From an uncultured Ignavibacteriota bacterium (GTDB taxonomy: Bacteria > Bacteroidota > Ignavibacteria > UBA10030 > UBA8401), in assembly GCA_903861125.1 (NCBI GenBank), contig CAIOTF010000051.1, positions 1 to 64,000 of the forward strand: a DNA stretch of 64,000 nt, written 5' to 3'. The stretch's first letter is position 1, and each line of letters starts with the position of its first letter. Of the stretch, positions 54,807 through 63,685 are shown in pieces. The translations under genes were made by a program, and so were the position numbers. Under the pieces are notes generated by a model, which ran no database searches, was not told the origin of the DNA, and worked only from the letters and a program-made list of their open reading frames with translations.

Positions 54807-55828
54807 AATCGTATCCCGATTGAAAATACATGGACTGCCGAAAAGACACCAAATGATGCATAGGCATAGTCGATCGTGAAAGAACTCGTACCGGCGTCAA
54901 GATTCACCCCTCCTCCAAGCGTTAAACCCTCTTCGTCTGTATTGAATACATAACCGCCGCGCAGGAAGAGTGTGTTTTCGAAACCATATTCTGTACCGAT
55001 ACTGAAATGTTCCGGATTATCAACAAGATGCACTCCGTCCACGGCGAACAGGAGTGATGATGATCCCGAGGAAAGCAGTCCTTCGCGGCCCACAACAGGC
55101 ATCGACATCGACACGCGGTAACTTGCCGGCAGTGAGTATGACTGCGTTGCGAGATTTGCCTCGATCACAGGATTCACTTCGCTGTTCGGATCAAGATCGA
55201 CCGTTTTAATGAGATCGCTTCCGCTCATTTGCAATGCAGGACCAAAATTCTGAAACGCTAATCCCATTTTCATTCCATAGAATCCGGTCTTCAGCAGAAT
55301 GCCCAGATCGAATGCGACCGTTTGGGCGCTCGAATTTGCAATTCGTTGATTGATATATTTAGCCGATACTCCAACGCTCACCTGCTCCATAATTGCTTTT
55401 GCGTAGGACAACGACAGCGCCATATCCGCAGTAGAATAGAATGTGCCGGTTCCTTTCGGCGACTCAACGGTGGTCATTTCGATATCGCCGGAACCGAGCT
55501 GGTTCACCGAACATCCGATTGTACCGTTATCCCCCATGGGCAGCACAACACCGAGAAAGTTATGACTGATGCCGGCGATCCAGGAATTGTGCGTCACACC
55601 CACTTCAAACTGATCAAGAGTAGTGGCCCCGGCCGGGTTCCAATACAGCGTGCTGATATCGTCCGAGACAGAAGTGAAGGTACTGGCCATTGAAACGGCT
55701 TTGGCGCCGACCGGTATCTTAAGAAATTGTCCTGCAGCAGTGCCTGCCTTTGTGAACTCTTGACCGGCAGCTGTGCCGGCAATACCGAGGAGAACAATAA
55801 AAATTATGAAAGGTTTCATTGGATACAT
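54803..55828 (-). CDS. PorV/PorQ-family outer membrane protein (cassette B)
   Basis: About 341 residues from ATG 55828, preceded by GGAGAAAA; a GTG at 55843 and an ATG at 55819 are alternatives. Signal peptide, then FTKAGTAAGQFLKIPVGAKA, STLYWNPAGATTLDQFEVG and a barrel-type body. It aligns with the cassette A protein (13080-14102) over the full length, including GGYVFNTDEEGLTLGGG near the C-terminus. Probable partner of the 989-residue protein encoded just upstream. Confidence 0.86.
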   Translation of the reverse strand: MYPMKPFIIFIVLLGIAGTAAGQEFTKAGTAAGQFLKIPVGAKAVSMASTFTSVSDDISTLYWNPAGATTLDQFEVGVTHNSWIAGISHNFLGVVLPMGDNGTIGCSVNQLGSGDIEMTTVESPKGTGTFYSTADMALSLSYAKAIMEQVSVGVSAKYINQRIANSSAQTVAFDLGILLKTGFYGMKMGLAFQNFGPALQMSGSDLIKTVDLDPNSEVNPVIEANLATQSYSLPASYRVSMSMPVVGREGLLSSGSSSLLFAVDGVHLVDNPEHFSIGTEYGFENTLFLRGGYVFNTDEEGLTLGGGVNLDAGTSSFTIDYAYASFGVFSAVHVFSIGIRL

Positions 55829-55839
55829 TTTTTCTCCAA

Positions 55840-58800
55840 TCACTTTATGATTGAAAATTTGCCTATCGTTTTATCGCCGGAAGAGACTTCGACAGTATAG
55901 ATATAGAGACCATACGCGACCTCCACGCCCGATTGATTGGTGAGATTCCAGTCTTCGTCGCCCGTTCCGTTGATATGATCTAATCGTTGAATTAACTCGC
56001 CGCGCACGGAATAGATGGATATGGTGCATTCCGGCGGAAGGAACATGAACCGTAATCTGCGGGTATTCGATACCTGCTCCCATTTTGCATTGACAATGTA
56101 TGGATTCGGTACAACACGGACACCCGAAAGACTGTTCGCAATTGTCTGACGGTCACGCTGAATTATCGGTGCGGAAATCTTTACGGCAAAAGTATCGTTC
56201 GACGTTAATTGGCTGTACGATTCGATTGTGAATGATTCTCCGGTTACCGGAAGGCGTGAATTCGAAGTAGATCCGATAGCGATCGAGACAGTATAATACC
56301 AATAGAGAAGGTTGAATGTTCCGATAGTGTCAGCGCGGACCACATACGGCGAATTTACAACACGCATTTCATCACCAAGGTCGAATGTATTGCTCGCATT
56401 TTTATCCACGAGTACACAGCCTACTTGATACGCTTTTTCCTTTATGGATACGTTCCAAATTTCAAATGGAACAGTAAACTTTTTTATCATCGGCTGACCT
56501 TGTCCGGTTAAACCCGCGGCAAAAGAACCGGTGGATGTAAATCGAAATTCATATTTGCATCCCCGGGCCTGAGTATTTGCCGAAGCATTTCTAACAACAT
56601 CTTTCACATACCATTTACCGTCCGGCTGCAGATTAAGACTGTCGTAGACATTGTTTCCCTTGTGATCCTTCAGCGACTTGACGGTCCCTGTTTGCGCATC
56701 ACCATCAATACGGATTTTGAATCCTTCGCACACGACCATGGCATCGGAAGCGATCGGCGCTTTTGTGAGCCTGATGTTTGTTCTTTGGCTGGTCACCGAA
56801 AAACTGTCCGCCGGAGATTTATTGAATGTCAGCAGATAGGTATCGCCCGTCAGCGATGAAGGATCTACGATCTGTGTTAAGAAGGATCCGTTACCAACAT
56901 CCGATGTTTGCCGCACCGATACGCTCCCATTCACAAATCCTATCGGATTGGAGCGCGGCGTTACATCCACAAGATTGGCATCTGCTGCAGTTGTTCCGCG
57001 TGCTGATTCCAGCGACTCCAGTTCATTGGATACTGAACCTGAATCGTACGACGTAATGGTATAGGAATAATTCACTCCGTTGTTCACCGTAGAATCAATG
57101 AACATGTGAACCAAGCCTGTGTTGTCTCCCAAATAATTTGCCTGGTTCATCGGGTCCGGACCTTGTATCAGATCTTTTTTATCGAATTGTGCAATGGGAA
57201 CATAGCCCAGAAGCTTCCCTTTTGAGTCGGTGATCGTATTTCCCCAGGACGAACCTTGATCTTGACTCCGGTATATTTTATACCCTTGAAAGTCTGCCGC
57301 TTTTGCTATCGGATCGTTTGCCTTCTCCGGTGAATCATCCCAATACAGTGTCACTTTCTTATCGCCGGCCACGGCATGCAGCTTCGGCGACGGCGGAGCT
57401 GCAGGACCCAGAAATTTATTCAAATACAATTTTTGCGCCATTATAAAATTCTTTTTCAATTCAGTCAGATCTTTGCCTGCCGAAAATGCTACGGTCGCTT
57501 TCATTGCTACGCCTGGCTGCAGCGTAAATGGACCGGTGGTCACAAACATCGTCCAATTATTCGGGCCGGGACTTTTTCCTAACGCGGTTAAACTGAAATC
57601 GTCAAAATGCGTGTTCGTTCCATGAAAATAATCGGCCTTCGTGGCTAAAAGACTCTTGCTGTTCGGATCGCTGATGATCACGGGCCACATCTGTGCGTCT
57701 GTTCCCGGTGTTACACTTCCGGAAAGATCGCGGAAAAAATGCGCATCGGTCACACCAAGATCGAACGGTGTGCCCAGAACCATCATACCCATATATCCTT
57801 CTTCAATATTGCCGGGACTTGAACCGTTATAATCAAACTGGTAATACGCATTATCGAACCCCTTGGCGTTTACTCCGGAGTTGTACGACCCCCATGTCTC
57901 CTCCAGCACATCGCCAAATTGGAAATCGATATAGTATCCGAACCAGCAGCTGTCGAGCACCTTCGAACTATTATTGGTGATGGTGATATCATAAAACTGA
58001 ATATCTTCGGCAAACCGCCGTCCGTACGAATACGCCTGATCTTCCATCGTGAGGCCGATCGTCACCGAGGGGAGCTGAGGACTCCGGTCGTTCATGATTG
58101 CATACACTTCTCTGTCCGCCGCAAATTCACCGGGAACTTCCTTTCCAAAATTCGGCGAGAGCGGATCGACATCGATGCGGAATTTCCCCGGCCAGAAGCG
58201 CCAGACATTTTTTGTTCCGTCATAATATGCCCCTTTTGCCTGTACAATCTTTTTATCAGCATCCGATAACGAAGAGAGCGTGCCGGTGGGTGCTGCGTGC
58301 CACACTTTTAAGGAATCGTAGTATCCTTTTGGCCATGTAACCGGTATATCGCTATGCGCAAGCCGTGGAGCACCGTCGGGCGCAAACAATTCTTCCGGCT
58401 GATCGTCGGCATGGGTATGACCCCGTGCGCCAATAGGAGCGTTCCAATCTTCATTCCGGTACATCGTGTATGTGTCGAGAACATTTCCTTTATAGGCAAA
58501 CATTATTGAGGCATCATCGATCGCATTGACATCCCCCAGATTCGGATTGGCAACTCCCTTGCTTTTCGGCCAACGGAAATTATAGATGAGATTCTGGTAG
58601 TATGAATCGGTGATCATTCCCTGGTTTCCGAGAATGTTGATCAATTCCCCTTTATCCAGAACGCCGAATGCATCTTCAACAGATGTATTCGGTTTCATGA
58701 ATGTTCTTTTTTCTGCCGGATCATCGTTGGGTATTCTCTGTGCAGCAACGTGTCCGATGGAGAGTCCAAAGAGAATAAGAAATAAGAATATTTTTTTCAT
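55840..58800 (-). CDS. ~990-residue secreted protein of TonB/PorV cassette B
   Basis: About 986 residues from ATG 58800; a GTG at 58809 would add three residues. Signal peptide, then NTSVEDAFGVLDKGELINI, a large beta-rich body matching cassette A block by block (for example WRFWPGKFRID, GYKIYRSQDQGSSWG), and a C-terminal domain with VRVVPNPYIVNAKWEQ. No catalytic motif. Eleven bases before the PorV-like start and 30 bases after the TonB receptor stop. Its conservation next to both receptors supports a shared surface complex. Confidence 0.8.
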   Translation of the reverse strand: MKKIFLFLILFGLSIGHVAAQRIPNDDPAEKRTFMKPNTSVEDAFGVLDKGELINILGNQGMITDSYYQNLIYNFRWPKSKGVANPNLGDVNAIDDASIMFAYKGNVLDTYTMYRNEDWNAPIGARGHTHADDQPEELFAPDGAPRLAHSDIPVTWPKGYYDSLKVWHAAPTGTLSSLSDADKKIVQAKGAYYDGTKNVWRFWPGKFRIDVDPLSPNFGKEVPGEFAADREVYAIMNDRSPQLPSVTIGLTMEDQAYSYGRRFAEDIQFYDITITNNSSKVLDSCWFGYYIDFQFGDVLEETWGSYNSGVNAKGFDNAYYQFDYNGSSPGNIEEGYMGMMVLGTPFDLGVTDAHFFRDLSGSVTPGTDAQMWPVIISDPNSKSLLATKADYFHGTNTHFDDFSLTALGKSPGPNNWTMFVTTGPFTLQPGVAMKATVAFSAGKDLTELKKNFIMAQKLYLNKFLGPAAPPSPKLHAVAGDKKVTLYWDDSPEKANDPIAKAADFQGYKIYRSQDQGSSWGNTITDSKGKLLGYVPIAQFDKKDLIQGPDPMNQANYLGDNTGLVHMFIDSTVNNGVNYSYTITSYDSGSVSNELESLESARGTTAADANLVDVTPRSNPIGFVNGSVSVRQTSDVGNGSFLTQIVDPSSLTGDTYLLTFNKSPADSFSVTSQRTNIRLTKAPIASDAMVVCEGFKIRIDGDAQTGTVKSLKDHKGNNVYDSLNLQPDGKWYVKDVVRNASANTQARGCKYEFRFTSTGSFAAGLTGQGQPMIKKFTVPFEIWNVSIKEKAYQVGCVLVDKNASNTFDLGDEMRVVNSPYVVRADTIGTFNLLYWYYTVSIAIGSTSNSRLPVTGESFTIESYSQLTSNDTFAVKISAPIIQRDRQTIANSLSGVRVVPNPYIVNAKWEQVSNTRRLRFMFLPPECTISIYSVRGELIQRLDHINGTGDEDWNLTNQSGVEVAYGLYIYTVEVSSGDKTIGKFSIIK

Positions 58801-58830
58801 AAAGTGCACTGCAATGGTGAATGAGAAAAA

Positions 58831-61515
58831 TTAAAAATCCAACCGGATACCGGCCTGAACCGACCGGCGGATATCGACATTGCTTGGAACCCTCATCCGG
58901 TCCCGCGTTCTGCTGTACGACGGACCCGCATCAAGGGGATCGCCGGATGTTGCCCACACGTTCAAAGCGTTGATGTCATCGAATACGTTGTTGACGATAC
59001 CGAAGAGTGTCACCTTCACATCGGCAAAACGGATCGTCTTTGATAATCGCAGATCGACCCTTTGATCTGATGACATGCGTCCCGAATTTTTTTCGATCAG
59101 CAGTGTATTACTTTCATCCGGAGCCTGTGGAGTGTACGGCAATCCGGTGGAGGCACGAACAACAACGTTTAAAGAAATATTTTCGAGCGGAAATACATCG
59201 AAGAGTGACGGTCCGAACTCTTTCGGGAATTCGAGACCGAACGTGCCGTAAAAAACATGTTCGCGGTCGAACGCAAGCAGAAAGACACGCTTCGGACGAA
59301 GCAATGCGGATGCTCTGCGGTAGTCGTTATATCCTTCGCGCGGATCTGATTCATTTCCTTTTGCAACCGAGTAGGTATATTTCAGATCGGCAAACCAATA
59401 GTCGCTCTGTCTTTTATTCAAACCGATCTCGAATCCCTGCACTCCGCCATAATTGGAGTTGTCGAATACCGTATATTCATATGGGAAAACGGTCAGATAC
59501 GTACTTCCCGTAAGATTGGTGATATCCTTGGAATACGCAGAGAGTTCTATCGTATAGTCGCTGGCAATTGTATGCTTCACGCCAAATTCGAATGCCACAG
59601 TTTTTTGAGGTAATATCCCCGGATTCCCAACGATTGCACCATCAAGCGTGGGATCACGCAGCGTATACATATCGATGTAATCGGGAAGCTGGAAAAAATG
59701 ACCATAGGAACTATAAAAGACCGTCCGCTCGCTCATCGGGAATGCGATACCCAGGCGCGGACTGATCTGCTGTTTTGTCGGCGTGCTTACTTCTCCGACC
59801 GGCACCCATATTTTCTGGTCGTTCACATATCCGGCCGGAGCGCGCAAGGATGCCCAGCGTGAATCATCAACATCGGCAAAATCGTACCGCACACCGGCAT
59901 TGATGATGCAGATATCGAACTCTATCTTATCCTGAACAAACGCCGATAACTCAAGCGGATACTTCAAATATTTTTCATACGCATGGAATCCGCTCGGATA
60001 CGGTTCCTGAAAACTCAAGCGGTCAATCGCGTAGCGTCTGATTTCAAATCCGCTCTTCGCCAAATTATGCTGACCGATCTGCGAATTAAAATCTCCTTTA
60101 AGAATGATTGTCTCCACTTCATTTCGGATATAGATGCCATTATCGGTACCGGTCCAAAACGGAGGAGTGTTGCTGTTTTTGACGCGATAATTTGATGCAA
60201 GCAGCTGACCATCGGCAGAGAACGTCGCATATTTTCCCGGCTCATAACGGTTGAAATATCTGCGTTGGTACGATGCTGATGCTTCGTAGAATGTTCCGGG
60301 AGATAGGATATGACTTACTTTCAGATTGTCCCTCCAGGAAAAATCTTTCCGTACTTCATAACCATCCTGCAGATATTTCCACGTGTGAGCATATGGCTGA
60401 TAAAGTCTGTAAAATCTTTGCGAACTAAGATTCAGCTTGAGAGGACCAACTCCGTACGTCAGTTTAGCGTTGATTTCCCTCTCCTTATTATATCCCCACG
60501 GCAGCTGATCGAGCGTGTTCAGATATCTGGCGGTGACAAAAAATTTCAACTCAGGCAGATACGGAACCGGTCCATTAAGCATCGCCGAGAATTGACCGAG
60601 CATATTAAAATCGGGCCATAATCCGGGTGTGCCGGATAACGATTGTTTTTTATATGCCGAAGGATAATTGTTGACAAGATTATATCCGCGGTTATCAACA
60701 CGCTGCACCAGTGCACCGTTCGGATCAACACCCCATTCGTCCAACGCCAAGGCATCAGCTTTATGGTACGGTGATTCATTCAGTTGATCGGAGGTATATT
60801 CAATGCGGCCGCTGTATGTATCGCCCCCTTCTTTGGTTACAATATTCACTACGCCGGATAAAGCCTGACCGTATTCCGCATTGAATCCGCCGGTGAGCAC
60901 CTGTAATTCTTCAATAGCGTATTTATCAATCTGACCGCTGAAACTTCCGGAAAGCGGATCACGTACGGGAAGACCGTCAATTAAATATGCAACTTCACCG
61001 CCGCGGCCTCCACGTGCATGCAGTTCTCCGTCCGCACCGGTAGTAAAACCAGCCTGCAGACCGACCACATCCTGAAATGAAACAACCGGCAGATCGGAGA
61101 ATGTTTGCGAATTGATAATGGATGTCCGGGATGTTTCATCTTTGTTGATCATCGGACGCTCCGCTTTCACGATCACCTCTTGGATGGCAATCGAACCTTC
61201 CGTCAAACGAAAATCGATCTGTGTCGTCAGGTCCGCCCGCACCTGAACTTCGGTAACAACCTGTTCAGAAAAACCGAGCAGATTCGCTTTGAGCGTATAG
61301 GTCCCGGGCTTTAGCTGGAGGATAACAAAATAACCGTCCGGATCGCTTGCCGCACCAAATTTTTCCCCGGCGACCTGGATATTCGCCGATGGCAGAGGTT
61401 CGCCGGTCGCTTTGTTCAGCACCTTGCCGGCAATTTTTCCCGTTGTTCCGGCGAATATGATCGCCGGAACAATGATCAGGAACATGACTGTATAACAAGA
61501 ACGTACGAGATGCAT
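58831..61515 (-). CDS. TonB-dependent outer membrane receptor (cassette B)
   Basis: 894 residues. Signal peptide (about 1-22), CarboxypepD-like domain (about 24-110, GAASDPDGYFVILQLKPGTY), plug (about 115-235, ARGGRGGEVAYLIDGLP, EYGQALSGVVNIVTKEGG) and barrel ending GIRLDF. Very similar in domain order and motif spacing to the cassette A receptor. GGAGAGC lies a few bases before ATG 61515. Follows the lamin-tail gene by 30 bases, in a run controlled from the 62560-62757 region. Confidence 0.9.
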   Translation of the reverse strand: MHLVRSCYTVMFLIIVPAIIFAGTTGKIAGKVLNKATGEPLPSANIQVAGEKFGAASDPDGYFVILQLKPGTYTLKANLLGFSEQVVTEVQVRADLTTQIDFRLTEGSIAIQEVIVKAERPMINKDETSRTSIINSQTFSDLPVVSFQDVVGLQAGFTTGADGELHARGGRGGEVAYLIDGLPVRDPLSGSFSGQIDKYAIEELQVLTGGFNAEYGQALSGVVNIVTKEGGDTYSGRIEYTSDQLNESPYHKADALALDEWGVDPNGALVQRVDNRGYNLVNNYPSAYKKQSLSGTPGLWPDFNMLGQFSAMLNGPVPYLPELKFFVTARYLNTLDQLPWGYNKEREINAKLTYGVGPLKLNLSSQRFYRLYQPYAHTWKYLQDGYEVRKDFSWRDNLKVSHILSPGTFYEASASYQRRYFNRYEPGKYATFSADGQLLASNYRVKNSNTPPFWTGTDNGIYIRNEVETIILKGDFNSQIGQHNLAKSGFEIRRYAIDRLSFQEPYPSGFHAYEKYLKYPLELSAFVQDKIEFDICIINAGVRYDFADVDDSRWASLRAPAGYVNDQKIWVPVGEVSTPTKQQISPRLGIAFPMSERTVFYSSYGHFFQLPDYIDMYTLRDPTLDGAIVGNPGILPQKTVAFEFGVKHTIASDYTIELSAYSKDITNLTGSTYLTVFPYEYTVFDNSNYGGVQGFEIGLNKRQSDYWFADLKYTYSVAKGNESDPREGYNDYRRASALLRPKRVFLLAFDREHVFYGTFGLEFPKEFGPSLFDVFPLENISLNVVVRASTGLPYTPQAPDESNTLLIEKNSGRMSSDQRVDLRLSKTIRFADVKVTLFGIVNNVFDDINALNVWATSGDPLDAGPSYSRTRDRMRVPSNVDIRRSVQAGIRLDF

Positions 61516-61545
61516 ATTGCTCTCCGTGATTTCAAAAAAAACGAA

Positions 61546-62559
61546 TTATTTCAGCAAGAGCATTCGTTTTGTTTCCGAGAATGATCCGGCTTCAAGTTTG
61601 TAAAAATATACGCCGGCAGACAAGTTCGCCGCATTGAATGATACATGATATTGTCCGGCACCGATTTTTTTGTTCAACAGAGCAGCAACCTTGTTTCCAA
61701 GAATATTGTAGACCGATAACTGTACCAATTCTTCTTTGCTTGTGGTAAAACTTATGACAGTAGAAGGATTGAACGGATTAGGATAATTTTGCTGTAATGA
61801 TATTGTTGCGGGAACTGCATTGTTCAATCCATTATTGACACCGGTGGTTGCATCGGGAAGAAATCCGGGTGAAAAATACAAAGCTGTATCTTTTGCGACA
61901 TCTTTATGCCGGCCCCATTTTCCCGTCGCAATTTGGTAATGCAGTGACTGTCGTATCTGTCCCTGTATCGTATCGGCTTTAACGGATTTTGCTCCTGCAA
62001 TATATGTTCCTTTAGACCACAATGGTTTTACAGGCTGCGGCGGTACCTGGTTATCATATCCCCATGCTACTTCGGCAACGGTATCGGCAACAAGCTGATT
62101 CACGATCATCACTCTGTCGCCGTTGGAGGCCAGATTACCCTTCGTTGTACCTGTGGATGTCTTCACCGGCCCAAATCCGGAGTCGACCGCAGCGGACCTG
62201 TTGGAAAATTTCAGTGTGCCGGCGGGAAAAGCCGTTCCCCATGTAGTCGTAATTGCGTTTCCGAAAACAACGGTAAATTTTTTCGATCCAAGAATGGCTC
62301 CGACCGGAAACGTGAATACCACTTGTTTTTCACGTTCAATGAACACGTATCCGCTTAAATCAATGGATGCGTTGGTGTTGTTGTACAATTCAAAAAACTC
62401 ATCGCCGGCAGCCTGTCGCGTTCCATCACCGTTCGGATCACCGTTAGGGCTTGCCGGGATATCGTAAAGAACTTCCGTCAGCAGAAGGCCGCTTTGCCCG
62501 AGACCAATGGCACTGCAAAGAACACATAAAAACAGAGTTGCAAATATTTTGTTGACCAT
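61546..62559 (-). CDS. T9SS cargo with lamin-tail domain
   Basis: About 337 residues from ATG 62559, chosen because a strong GGAGG lies five bases upstream; the frame to 62589 has no signal peptide. Signal peptide (about 1-20), a lamin-tail (LTD) domain with DEFFELYNNTNASIDLSGYVF typical of surface proteins, and a T9SS sorting domain (NYPNPFNPST core). LTD domains are structural or ligand-binding; function unknown. First gene of the long minus-strand run, opposite the RpiR regulator. Confidence 0.82.
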   Translation of the reverse strand: MVNKIFATLFLCVLCSAIGLGQSGLLLTEVLYDIPASPNGDPNGDGTRQAAGDEFFELYNNTNASIDLSGYVFIEREKQVVFTFPVGAILGSKKFTVVFGNAITTTWGTAFPAGTLKFSNRSAAVDSGFGPVKTSTGTTKGNLASNGDRVMIVNQLVADTVAEVAWGYDNQVPPQPVKPLWSKGTYIAGAKSVKADTIQGQIRQSLHYQIATGKWGRHKDVAKDTALYFSPGFLPDATTGVNNGLNNAVPATISLQQNYPNPFNPSTVISFTTSKEELVQLSVYNILGNKVAALLNKKIGAGQYHVSFNAANLSAGVYFYKLEAGSFSETKRMLLLK

Positions 62560-62640
62560 AGAACCTCCGTTGAGTTTTGTGGGTGACATATTTTCAACAC
62601 GCCGTTTGAACGCATGCCGAATATTACTTGATTTGAAATG

Positions 62641-62660
62641 GAATAATTACTATCATATTC
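62641..62660. promoter_or_regulatory. Weak inverted repeat, possible RpiR operator
   Basis: Arms GAATA and TATTC separated by 10 bases. Imperfect relation to the two stronger repeats beside it. Confidence 0.3.
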
Positions 62661-62664
62661 TAAT

Positions 62665-62686
62665 TTTTGGAACATATATTCCAAAA
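62665..62686. promoter_or_regulatory. Perfect inverted repeat, likely RpiR operator
   Basis: TTTTGGAA-CATATA-TTCCAAAA: 8-bp arms without mismatch and a 6-base spacer, about 72 bases before the RpiR ATG. Confidence 0.55.
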
Positions 62687-62694
62687 TCAATATT

Positions 62695-62706
62695 GGAAAA
62701 TATTCC
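62695..62706. promoter_or_regulatory. Second inverted repeat, possible RpiR operator
   Basis: GGAA-AATA-TTCC, sharing the half-site of the perfect repeat nine bases away. Confidence 0.42.
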
Positions 62707-62757
62707 TTCTCTGTCAAGGCATTTTTGTTCCATTAAACTTGTTTCCGTAAGGCCGAT

Positions 62758-63618
62758 ATGAAATCAACAACGCAATTCAAACGACTTCACACTGCAATCC
62801 ATAACCGCCTGGAGACCCTTACTCCGACCGAACGGCGGATTGCATCCTATGTGCTGGAACAGACACATGAAATAGCCTTAGTTTCCGTTCAGGAACTTGC
62901 GACACGGCTCAATACGGGGCCGGCTTCGATCATGCGCGTTGTACGAAAACTGGGATATCATGGTCTTGCCGATCTAAAGAATGAACTTCGCAACGAGATA
63001 CGCGCCGGAGGATCGCCGGTGGCCAGTTTCAAATCGACACTCAGCCACGGTGTGGAACCCGGACTTGCAGAGGTAAGATTGATCGCAGAGAATGAAATAA
63101 AAAACATCAATGATTCTCTTGCACTGCTCGATCAGAATTCATTTCTCCGATGTGTGGATCTGGCGGTGAAAGCAAAACATATCTACACGGTTGGGATAGG
63201 AACATCGATGCACCTTGCGGCAATAACGGCGTTTCTTTTTCGCAGGATCGGTATGAATGCCGATGCTATTGCACACACAGGACTTCGTTTAACGGAAAGC
63301 ATGATCTCGCTCGGCAAACAAGATGTTCTGTTTGTTTTTTCGTTACCGCCGTATTCTGAACCGACACTCGAAGCAGCGAAGGTCGCAAAAAAACAGGGTG
63401 TCTCCGTCATCGGTGTTACAAATAGACTGCTTGCACCGGTTGCAGAACACTGCGATGTGGTGCTTGTGGGAAAATCTGAGAGTAGAATCCCTGCTAATTC
63501 GCTTTCTGCACTCTTAATGCTCGTCTATGGTCTCACTGCGGTAACGGCTGCAAAATCACGGAAACGTTCTTCCCATGCATTGGATGAAACGATAAAACTG
63601 CGGAAGAAAAAACAATAA
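62758..63618 (+). CDS. RpiR/MurR-family transcriptional regulator
   Basis: 286 residues. N-terminal HTH_6 domain (about 10-85) with LTPTERRIASYVLEQ and the recognition-helix region NTGPASIMRVVRKLGYHGLADLK, and a C-terminal SIS sugar-isomerase-type domain (about 120-265, VGIGTSMHLAA, FVFSLPPYSEPTLEAAK). Family members usually bind phosphosugars, including MurNAc-6-phosphate for MurR. Divergent from the ten-gene run, so its likely targets are that run and itself. The ligand cannot be read from the sequence; a cell-wall sugar is possible. Confidence 0.9.
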   Translation: MKSTTQFKRLHTAIHNRLETLTPTERRIASYVLEQTHEIALVSVQELATRLNTGPASIMRVVRKLGYHGLADLKNELRNEIRAGGSPVASFKSTLSHGVEPGLAEVRLIAENEIKNINDSLALLDQNSFLRCVDLAVKAKHIYTVGIGTSMHLAAITAFLFRRIGMNADAIAHTGLRLTESMISLGKQDVLFVFSLPPYSEPTLEAAKVAKKQGVSVIGVTNRLLAPVAEHCDVVLVGKSESRIPANSLSALLMLVYGLTAVTAAKSRKRSSHALDETIKLRKKKQ

Positions 63619-63685
63619 ATATCGGTCTAAAATAAACATCATGTTTTACTGACGAAGAAATACATTGAGACATAATTGAATTTTT

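Larger units (their letters stand above)
62560..62757. promoter_or_regulatory. Divergent control region of the cassette B run and RpiR gene
   Basis: About 200 bases, AT-rich, with three GGAA/TTCC-type inverted repeats packed between 62641 and 62706. Both divergent promoters are expected here; no clear -35/-10 pair was assigned. Confidence 0.6.

Noticed and set aside
9341-62559. Repeated DNA around YPNPFNPST codons as an interspersed repeat
   Set aside because: The similarity follows the reading frame and always ends at a stop codon, so it is a shared protein sorting domain rather than a mobile or structural DNA repeat.
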